Below are positions 34,184 to 40,615 of a stretch of 40,615 nucleotides of DNA, one piece after another; positions within the stretch are counted from its first letter, which is position 1, and each line of letters opens with the position of its first letter. Position numbers and translations under genes: made by a program. Under the pieces are notes generated by a model that saw nothing but the letters and a program-made list of their open reading frames with translations, was not told the DNA's origin and did not search any database. Location: assembly GCA_025354165.1 (NCBI GenBank), contig JANXNI010000071.1, forward strand, positions 1-40,615, in the 5' to 3' direction. This stretch comes from Burkholderiales bacterium. Its GTDB lineage: Bacteria; Pseudomonadota; Gammaproteobacteria; Burkholderiales; Casimicrobiaceae.

Positions 34184-37100
34184 TTGAGCGTGAAGGAGCA
34201 CGTGTTGTTCAGATAGCCCAAAATGTCTGCGGCTGTCTTTCTCGCGGCGTTGTCGCCGATGGCATTTGCAATGAGCGCGTCACCTCGGAAACCCAGAATC
34301 GCCCGCAGCAGCAGCACGCCATCGGTTTCCGCACGCGTTTGTCCATCACCGTCGAGATCAAATCCTGAAAGACTAATCGCTGATGTGATGCCTGCTGCAG
34401 ATCGCGGCGCGCAAGCGTTCGTTGCACCGGTTATAAGCGCCGCGCCCGTCAGCCCAAGCATGCGCCGCAAAATCAGTATGCCATCGGTCATGGCCAGTCG
34501 CGCGCCGTCTCCGTCCACGTCAGCGCTACAAGCGCTACGGACCAATGCGTAGGGTTGATAAATACTGTCAGTTACCGCGCCGTTCACATTGGAGAAAAGC
34601 AGCGGCGACGTCGGAAAAAATAGCGGAGTTACTGACGTTGACGGAATAAAAAAGACTTGTCCCGTCATGCCGACCGGACCGACGCATTGCCAGTTGTAGC
34701 CGTTCGATTGGAGGACGCTACAGGTTACGCCTGGCGTCGGTGAACACACGGTTTCCAAATTAAATAGTCCGCTGCCGCGCAAGACGGCTCCATTCGTGAT
34801 ATTCACCGTCGGCGTCGCTGCGCTCGTCGAGAGCAGATCGTTGCTGCCCGCAAAATTGACGACAAAACTCAAACTGCCCACTGAAGTCGACGTAATTTCG
34901 CAGGCCCAGTAATTTCCCGAAAAGGAAAAATTGGCGCACGGCGCTCCGGTGATCACAAATTGATTACTGGTCACGTACTGCGAAACGTTGAGCGAACCCA
35001 CTCTTAGCGTGACACGGAGCTTGAAGCGATCACCCGCAACGTTGGTGTTGTCCGGGTCGAGTGCCACCTGCAACGTTGGTGTCACCTTGGTGACAGGCAG
35101 GATTAGGGGGGTCGCTGTCGAGCTTGAGTAGCGTGCATCAAACGAATTGAACTGGGCGGTGAGCGGAAATGCAGTGCTAGACACTAGAACATCGCACTCG
35201 AACGTGGCTAATGGCGACGTATAGGATGATTGCGACACGCAATTTGTCGTGTTATTGCCGTTGGCTAGTCGCGGGCCGTCCACATTCCCAGACAAGAGCC
35301 GATTAATCGGCGACGCCGGGCCCTGAACTGCGGCGCGCACTCGTACGGTCGAGAACGCTGCGTACGGGGCCACAGTAGCCACCGAAAGCGTCGTCGTCGT
35401 GGTCGCGGTCATGAAGCCAAACGCGGAAGAAACAACGCTCGCAAAGCCGTCAGCGCCTGCTGTGACGGTCACACCCGTTTCCATCACATCGTAGCGCGAG
35501 TCTGCGACTGTGCATTCGCTTGCACCGATGGCAATAGTGCAAGTCAGTGACCCGTCCAAATTGCCCGTGCCGTTGCCCAATGCCATGACGACCGCAATCG
35601 GAGTGGTTGCATTCAGCGCCGCATCTGCCGCTGTACGAAGCCCAATCCGCACCGGAAATGGCTCGTGATAACCCACCAACGCGCTGGGTACTTCAAGGAA
35701 TTTCAGGCGCAGCGATGAGCCAAGCGTTGCTACGTTGATGCGGCGCACGGTAGCCTCGCGTGGCCCGAGCGAATTCGGCGGCGCTTCGCCGAGTACCAGC
35801 AGCTTGTCGTCAGCATCAATCGCAAGCTCCGCCGCCGCCGCAAACGGTGAACTGAGCACACCGCTATGCCGCCAGCGCTCAATGCCCGCCGACGTGAACG
35901 ACCACAACACAGGCGCACGTGTCGTGACGCTCGACGAGGTCGCGGCGTAGACATTGTTGCTGCTGTCGGTTGCGATTGACGTGATGCATTCGGGTGCGCC
36001 ACCGATCAGATCGGACTGCGCTGTCCAGCGCTCGGTGCCTGCTGCTGTCCACGACGCGATGAGTGAAATACCGCTAGCAATCTCCGTGGCGGTGTACCCG
36101 CGAAACGCACAACCAGCGGTGTAAATGTTGCCTGCTGCATCCAGATGAAGCGCATTCAACTGCACGTACGGCCGCAGTGTTGTGCCGCTCACGATTCGTT
36201 GCCACGCGATTTGACCAGCCGCGTTTATCTTGAACAGACGCCCCTCGTTGCATGACTGTGTTGCCACCAACATCTCATCGTTTGTTGTCAGGCGAGCGGA
36301 CATGATGCCATCTGTGCAAGCAGGCGCATTGACGGGAATCGACCAAAGCAAAGTTCCGCCCGGAGAAATTTTGCTGACGTAGCCGTCCGACCCGACATAG
36401 CCCGCAACTACCCACGCGTTGTCGGTGCTGTCAACCGCAACATAGCGCGGGTTGGCGCGGTTGGTTTCCGTTTCAAAGGCAATCGTGCCTGTTGCGGAAA
36501 CTCGCCCGAGCAAGCTGCCGACGAGATAAGTTGTGACGTCGTTGCCAGAGACAACTTGCAGGGGTTGCTGACTGTAGCTCGCCGGATTGATCACGCTGGC
36601 CGCCTGCCACGTTGTCGCGCCGCTCGGGTCAACTTTTTTTGCGCGCGGCGAGTCATTACCGATGATGATTTGGCTGCCATCGGTGGTAATCGGCGCACCC
36701 GCACCGACGGCTGACAGTGCAGTGCGTGCCTTGATTTCACCTGAACCGGGAAGGAAAGTTGTCCAGTCAGATAGCGCAGCCACGTTTGGTGTCAACTGAG
36801 TCCTGGCCCACCAAATCGACGGGCTTGATCGCGCCAAGCGCGGCATTAAGGAATCACTCTGAGCGATGCTGACGGGCGGGCGCTCTTGCGCAACTAGAAC
36901 CCATCGATTGCCCGGAAAGCTACCCAGAAAGATCGACGTGCCCGTAAGCAGATGCGGATAACTTGAATAGGGTGCCAACGGGTTATTGTTCTGAAACGCA
37001 GCCAACACACCCTCGGACGTTGCAAACCAGTCTGACGGCGCAAAAGAATCAGCACGCGAGTAGATAGTAGGACTGCCAAGCGCGCCGTCCGCGATGGAAA

Positions 37101-38157
37101 TCGGAAAAATATAGGAGTCGCTGGTCGAAGCCGTAGTGTCACTTCGGATAGCCAGCAATCCGTTGCCCGAATCGACGATTCGACGCACCTTGGCGTAGTG
37201 CTTTTGCCACAGGATCGAACCAGTGGATGACAGCTTTGCCACCTGACTATCGCCCTCGATGGAGGCAGTTCGCACGACATAAACACCATCGTTATCGGCC
37301 GCGATGATCGCGACAGGATCGCTCGACCCAGCAACGGGGAACACAAGATCGCGCGACCACGTCAACGTGCCGCCAGCGGTGTAACGGGCGACGTTCGCAG
37401 TGACCGCATTCGATGGCGTCGCGACGGTGCGAATGACTACGACCTCATTACCAGAGCGGGCGACTGCTTTGTTAGCCCAGTAGTACTGAGTTGAATTCAA
37501 ACCCAGCATCGCGACATCGGCAATCTTTGTTCCGTTCGCGGCACTCCAGATTCGCAAACGATTACTACTCACCTCGAAGTAGTCCCCAGCGGAGTTCACT
37601 CCCGTTGCGAAATTTCCGCTGTACGTTGCATTCAGATCAGTCTGATCCCAGCGGACTACGCCAGCGGATGAGATTTTTCTCAGATTTTGGTGATATTCCG
37701 ACGTCAGATACACATCGCCATCACTCGCTAGTGTTGCGCGGGCGTCATTACCTGAGGCCAAACATTGTTTGAATTGGTTAGCGCCGGCTGCCGAAAAATT
37801 CTCGAAACACGCACCGTCATTTGCGCCATACGCCACGGTCGCGGAATTGTCAGGGTGAACGACTAACGGTGTCTTTGACGCGACGTAAAGCCCGCCCGTC
37901 CATCGCACCCACAGCACGGTGCCATTTGCGGCGATTCGCGAAAGGCGAATGCGCGTGCTGTCGGCGTCCGTGACGCTCCCGACGGTGTACACCGATCCAT
38001 CTGGCGCGCTCGCTGCAAACTGCTGCGTTAACGTAATCGGCGCTGCCGCCGCGTTCAATGAGATTTGCCATTCCACCTGCGCCTGCGCCGGTGTATTCAG
38101 GCTCAACGCCACGCCTGCCCACGCCGCAATCAGCGCGAGTCCTTTTTTGTAAATCAT
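34180..38157 (-). CDS. Giant secreted propeller protein with dockerin-like C-terminal repeats
   Basis: From ATG 38157 (GGAAC upstream) the product has 1325 residues; a longer frame from 38208 is less likely. The signal peptide is MIYKKGLALIAAWAGVALSL to AQA. About the first two thirds consist of repeated blades of the kind SSTGSILWQKHYAKV and SPGGTLLWSIPV, resembling PQQ-type or SBBP beta-propellers. Several Ig-like/beta-sandwich segments with cysteine pairs follow. The last 116 residues contain two dockerin-like loops (DVDGDGARLAMTDGILILRR and DLDGDGQTRAETDGVLLLRA). The role is probably at the cell surface; the ligand is unknown. Confidence 0.82.
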   Translation of the reverse strand: MIYKKGLALIAAWAGVALSLNTPAQAQVEWQISLNAAAAPITLTQQFAASAPDGSVYTVGSVTDADSTRIRLSRIAANGTVLWVRWTGGLYVASKTPLVVHPDNSATVAYGANDGACFENFSAAGANQFKQCLASGNDARATLASDGDVYLTSEYHQNLRKISSAGVVRWDQTDLNATYSGNFATGVNSAGDYFEVSSNRLRIWSAANGTKIADVAMLGLNSTQYYWANKAVARSGNEVVVIRTVATPSNAVTANVARYTAGGTLTWSRDLVFPVAGSSDPVAIIAADNDGVYVVRTASIEGDSQVAKLSSTGSILWQKHYAKVRRIVDSGNGLLAIRSDTTASTSDSYIFPISIADGALGSPTIYSRADSFAPSDWFATSEGVLAAFQNNNPLAPYSSYPHLLTGTSIFLGSFPGNRWVLVAQERPPVSIAQSDSLMPRLARSSPSIWWARTQLTPNVAALSDWTTFLPGSGEIKARTALSAVGAGAPITTDGSQIIIGNDSPRAKKVDPSGATTWQAASVINPASYSQQPLQVVSGNDVTTYLVGSLLGRVSATGTIAFETETNRANPRYVAVDSTDNAWVVAGYVGSDGYVSKISPGGTLLWSIPVNAPACTDGIMSARLTTNDEMLVATQSCNEGRLFKINAAGQIAWQRIVSGTTLRPYVQLNALHLDAAGNIYTAGCAFRGYTATEIASGISLIASWTAAGTERWTAQSDLIGGAPECITSIATDSSNNVYAATSSSVTTRAPVLWSFTSAGIERWRHSGVLSSPFAAAAELAIDADDKLLVLGEAPPNSLGPREATVRRINVATLGSSLRLKFLEVPSALVGYHEPFPVRIGLRTAADAALNATTPIAVVMALGNGTGNLDGSLTCTIAIGASECTVADSRYDVMETGVTVTAGADGFASVVSSAFGFMTATTTTTLSVATVAPYAAFSTVRVRAAVQGPASPINRLLSGNVDGPRLANGNNTTNCVSQSSYTSPLATFECDVLVSSTAFPLTAQFNSFDARYSSSTATPLILPVTKVTPTLQVALDPDNTNVAGDRFKLRVTLRVGSLNVSQYVTSNQFVITGAPCANFSFSGNYWACEITSTSVGSLSFVVNFAGSNDLLSTSAATPTVNITNGAVLRGSGLFNLETVCSPTPGVTCSVLQSNGYNWQCVGPVGMTGQVFFIPSTSVTPLFFPTSPLLFSNVNGAVTDSIYQPYALVRSACSADVDGDGARLAMTDGILILRRMLGLTGAALITGATNACAPRSAAGITSAISLSGFDLDGDGQTRAETDGVLLLRAILGFRGDALIANAIGDNAARKTAADILGYLNNTCSFTLN

Positions 38158-38234
38158 GTTCCGCTCAATATTTTCTGTAGCAATTTCAGCCGATTTCACC
38201 AGATGCATCGAGATGGTGCAATCATTTTCGGGGA

Positions 38235-38354
38235 AACAGCTTTTTTCTAAAAGCTAGTCCGCACTGGGGCCATACCGAATATTCGTTTAAAGTCGACTAA
38301 TGGCCTAAATCGTACTTAGCCCCAATTCAATAAAGCTTGCAGCCAAAAGCTGAT
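38235..38354. repeat. 120-bp palindromic MITE-like element, copy C
   Basis: It runs from AACAGCTTTT to AAAAGCTGAT, with central AAGTCGACTA at 38290-38299. It lies upstream of the giant gene and 6 bases beyond the end of phoR. The left part forms an extra small hairpin (AGCTTTT/AAAAGCT at 38238-38255). Confidence 0.75.
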
Positions 38355-38360
38355 AGCAGA

Positions 38361-39749
38361 CTACGTTGCCGAAATCGTAGGAAATCGCAACCGAAACGTG
38401 CTGCCGTGGTTCGCTCCGCTGACTTCGCTTTCGATCTCCAGCTTGGCGCGGTGTCGCTGCGCTACGTGCTTGACGATGGCGAGGCCGAGGCCGGTGCCAC
38501 CGGTCTCGCGGGATCGCGAGCGATCAACGCGGTAGAAGCGTTCGGTGAGTCGCGGCAGATGCTCGGGGGCGATGCCTGCGCCGGTGTCTTTGACTTCTAC
38601 TTTCACTTCGTCGGCGACCGTTACGGTGAGCGCGATGCGCCCGCCGGGGGGCGTGTAGCGCACGGCGTTCGACAGCAGATTGCCGAGCGCGGAGCGGAGT
38701 TCGTTGGCGCTGCCAAGCACGGTGGCGGGCGCGATATTGGCGACGAAAGTATGGGTTCCGGCCGACAGCGCTTCGGCGTCGGCCAGCACGTCGCGGGCGA
38801 TGCACGCGAGATCGGTCGGCACCGATTCGGGCGGCATCTGGTCGTTTTCCATGCGCGCGAGCGTGAGCAAATCCTCCACCAGCCGCTGCATGTTGCCGGT
38901 TTGATTGGCGATCAAATTCAGGTAACGCGCGCGCTCCGTTTCGTCTAACGGCAAATCGGTGATGGTCTCCACAAATCCCCCGACAACCGTCAGCGGCGTG
39001 CGCAGTTCATGCGACACGTTGGCCACAAAATCACGCCGCATGCGATCCAGTTTTTCGCGCTCGGTGACGTCGCGCGTGAGTAGCAGACGCGCGCCTTCGG
39101 TGCCATCGTCGCTGCGTTCAAGGTGAAACAAAATCGAGCGCCCGCCGAGCGCAATCACCGGCTCCGAACGCGCATCGTCTTCGAGATAAGCCGCGAATTC
39201 CGGCGAACGGATGAGCTGCGCAATGGGTTTGCCGACATCGCGAAACGCATCCAGCTCATGCATCACGAGGGCGGCGCGATTGCACCACACGATGCGGTTC
39301 GCGGCGTCGAGCAGGAAAAGTCCGTCCGGCACCGCGTTGGTAATTTGTTTGCGCTGAACGATTTCGGCGTCGCGATCCTTGACGATCTGCTCGCCCTCTT
39401 TCAGACGCGAACGCACGCTGCTCATCACGTCGGCAAACGGGCGCTCCACCGCGTTGGCGTCACGCATCAGGTCGTTCGCGTCGCGCTCCCGTGATTGCAC
39501 GAGTAGGGTGAGCCAAATGCAGAGCGCGGCGAGCGCGACTGCGGCGACCCACGGCGTCCAGACAAAGGACAGCACCACGGCGCACACGGTCACAGCGCCA
39601 ACAAGTTGTGGCAGTCGTTTCATGGGCGCGAGTGTAGTGCGCGCCGCCGCTGAGCCGATGTCGGCACCGTTAAGGCCGGCAATATCATCAGCAATGTGCT
39701 CGGTCAGGTCGCCCAGACCATACAAGGGTCGCGAATCGAGCGGAATCAC
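38361..39749 (-). CDS. phoR: Phosphate-regulon sensor histidine kinase PhoR
   Basis: The frame from GTG 39749 gives 462 residues and overlaps the phoB stop by four bases (GTGA), which would couple the two. ATG 39623 gives a 420-residue protein beginning MKRLPQLVG, directly before the two membrane helices; either may be used. A PAS domain follows (about 135-230), then HisKA with the phosphorylated His247 in FVANVSHELRTPL, and HATPase with NLLSNAVRYTP, DTGAGIAPEHLPRLTERFYR and GTGLGLAIVKH. With PhoB it forms the two-component system for phosphate starvation. Confidence 0.93.
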   Translation of the reverse strand: MIPLDSRPLYGLGDLTEHIADDIAGLNGADIGSAAARTTLAPMKRLPQLVGAVTVCAVVLSFVWTPWVAAVALAALCIWLTLLVQSRERDANDLMRDANAVERPFADVMSSVRSRLKEGEQIVKDRDAEIVQRKQITNAVPDGLFLLDAANRIVWCNRAALVMHELDAFRDVGKPIAQLIRSPEFAAYLEDDARSEPVIALGGRSILFHLERSDDGTEGARLLLTRDVTEREKLDRMRRDFVANVSHELRTPLTVVGGFVETITDLPLDETERARYLNLIANQTGNMQRLVEDLLTLARMENDQMPPESVPTDLACIARDVLADAEALSAGTHTFVANIAPATVLGSANELRSALGNLLSNAVRYTPPGGRIALTVTVADEVKVEVKDTGAGIAPEHLPRLTERFYRVDRSRSRETGGTGLGLAIVKHVAQRHRAKLEIESEVSGANHGSTFRLRFPTISAT

Positions 39750-40432
39750 CGCTTGCGCAAACGATATCCGCCGCCGCGCACTGTTTCCACCAGCGCATCA
39801 TGACCCGTCGGTTCCAGCGCAATTCGAAGGCGGCGCACATGCACGTCCACGGTTCGCTCCTCGATGAACACATGATCGCCCCACACGCCGTCGAGCAGCG
39901 CTTGCCGCGTCATCACGCGATCCGGGCGCGACATCAAAAATCGCAGCAAACGGAATTCTGTCGGCCCGACTTTGAGCTCGGCTCCGTTGCCGGAAACCCG
40001 ATGCGCCGCAGGCTCCAGACGTAATCCCGCGACTTCTATCGGCTCTTCGCTCGACTCCGGCGCCGCGCGACGCAATAACGCCTTGATGCGTGCAATCAGC
40101 TCTTTCGGCGAGAACGGTTTGGTCACGTAGTCATCCGCGCCGACCTCAAGGCCGCGCACTTTGTCGTCCTCAGCCGCGCGCGCGGTGAGCATCAAAATAG
40201 GCAGGTCTCGGGTGCGGTCGTCTTTCCGCAATTCGCGTGCGAAATCGATGCCCGATTTGTCCGGCAGCATCCAGTCGAGCACGATCAAATCCGGCAAGGC
40301 TTCATCGACGATATCTCGCGCATCCAGCACGGCATGCGCCACTTTCACGCTGTAACCTGCGTGTTTACAGTGGAGGGAAACCAGCTCCGCAATCGCGGGC
40401 TCGTCTTCAACAATCAAGATGGTGGCTGGCAT
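39746..40432 (-). CDS. phoB: Phosphate-regulon response regulator PhoB
   Basis: This 228-residue OmpR-family protein has a receiver with the acidic pair Glu9/Asp10, the phosphorylated Asp53 in VLDWMLPD and the Lys in YVTKPFSPKEL. The C-terminal winged helix holds FRLLRFLMSRPDRVMTRQ, LLDGVWGDHVFIEERTVDVH and VETVRGGGYRLRKR. A Pho box lies 15 bases upstream of the start, implying autoregulation. Confidence 0.96.
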   Translation of the reverse strand: MPATILIVEDEPAIAELVSLHCKHAGYSVKVAHAVLDARDIVDEALPDLIVLDWMLPDKSGIDFARELRKDDRTRDLPILMLTARAAEDDKVRGLEVGADDYVTKPFSPKELIARIKALLRRAAPESSEEPIEVAGLRLEPAAHRVSGNGAELKVGPTEFRLLRFLMSRPDRVMTRQALLDGVWGDHVFIEERTVDVHVRRLRIALEPTGHDALVETVRGGGYRLRKR

Positions 40433-40446
40433 AAGACTGATGTTTT

Positions 40447-40475
40447 ATGACAAGGATGTTACGGGGATGTGACAA
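40447..40475 (-). promoter_or_regulatory. Pho box upstream of phoB
   Basis: On the minus strand: TTGTCAC (40475-40469), 4 bp (ATCC), CCGTAAC (40464-40458), 4 bp (ATCC), TTGTCAT (40453-40447). The outer units match the CTGTCAT half-site in 6 and 5 of 7 positions, at the required 11-bp period. Ten bases after the second unit is TAAAAC, a possible -10, placing the transcript start within a few bases of the phoB ATG. The remaining bases 40476-40615 show no gene or site I can support. Confidence 0.75.
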
Positions 40476-40615
40476 CAGCTTGCGACGGCCAATGTTTTGA
40501 ACGCGGAGAAATCCGGCGGGGGTGTCGCCGGTGAGCCAGCTCGCTAGCCATCGGTTGGCAGACCAATTGCGCCGGATATTCTGAGTCGCCGAATGAAAAG
40601 AGTTATTCCATTTGC

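Overview
The window looks like chromosomal DNA of a betaproteobacterium. The housekeeping genes (uppP, class I fbp, chaC, pdxH, phoB/phoR), a C-terminal IPTL-CTERM-like sorting tail and many large secreted repeat proteins (DUF5648, Calx-beta, delta-60 repeats) fit that group. I cannot name the genus from sequence alone. No rRNA, tRNA, CRISPR array or transposase was seen.

Layout. 1-5.2 kb: a cut REP palindrome, uppP, a secreted metalloprotease, a DUF937/YidB-like protein, then fbp-chaC. 5.3-20.8 kb: an accessory block with two paralogous 733/734-residue regulators (helical N-terminal half, SARP/BTAD-type winged helix near the C terminus) plus secreted or exported proteins of mostly unknown function. 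Four intergenic sites there share one strict layout: TGTAGGn, 4 bp, TGTAGGG, 9 bp, then a -10-like CTAACGT (the fourth is degenerate). Each points at the first gene of a gene string, and two of those strings end in the two regulators. I read this as a self-contained, probably autoactivated regulon and as the best candidate for an undescribed system.

20.9-26.7 kb: YkgJ-like, Nudix and pdxH genes on the minus strand, then a MoxR ATPase. Next comes an AT-richer single-gene cassette, an abortive-infection/HEPN-like protein enclosed by about 300-bp inverted repeats. A serine hydrolase whose stop codon lies in a REP element and a YHS-domain lipoprotein follow. 26.8-34.2 kb: a DMT transporter fused to an LpxL-like acyltransferase domain, a GAF plus degenerate GGDEF protein resembling PelD in layout, a translationally coupled phosphoesterase/kinase-UspA pair, and a TetR-controlled pair followed by the tail of a decayed short-chain dehydrogenase. 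34.2-40.6 kb: a giant secreted propeller protein with dockerin-like repeats, then phoR and phoB on the minus strand, with a Pho box just upstream of phoB.

Three intergenic copies of an exactly 120-bp, centrally symmetric palindromic element (5210, 26741, 38235) form a MITE-like family. All calls come from reading the sequence and supplied translations by eye; no database search was run.
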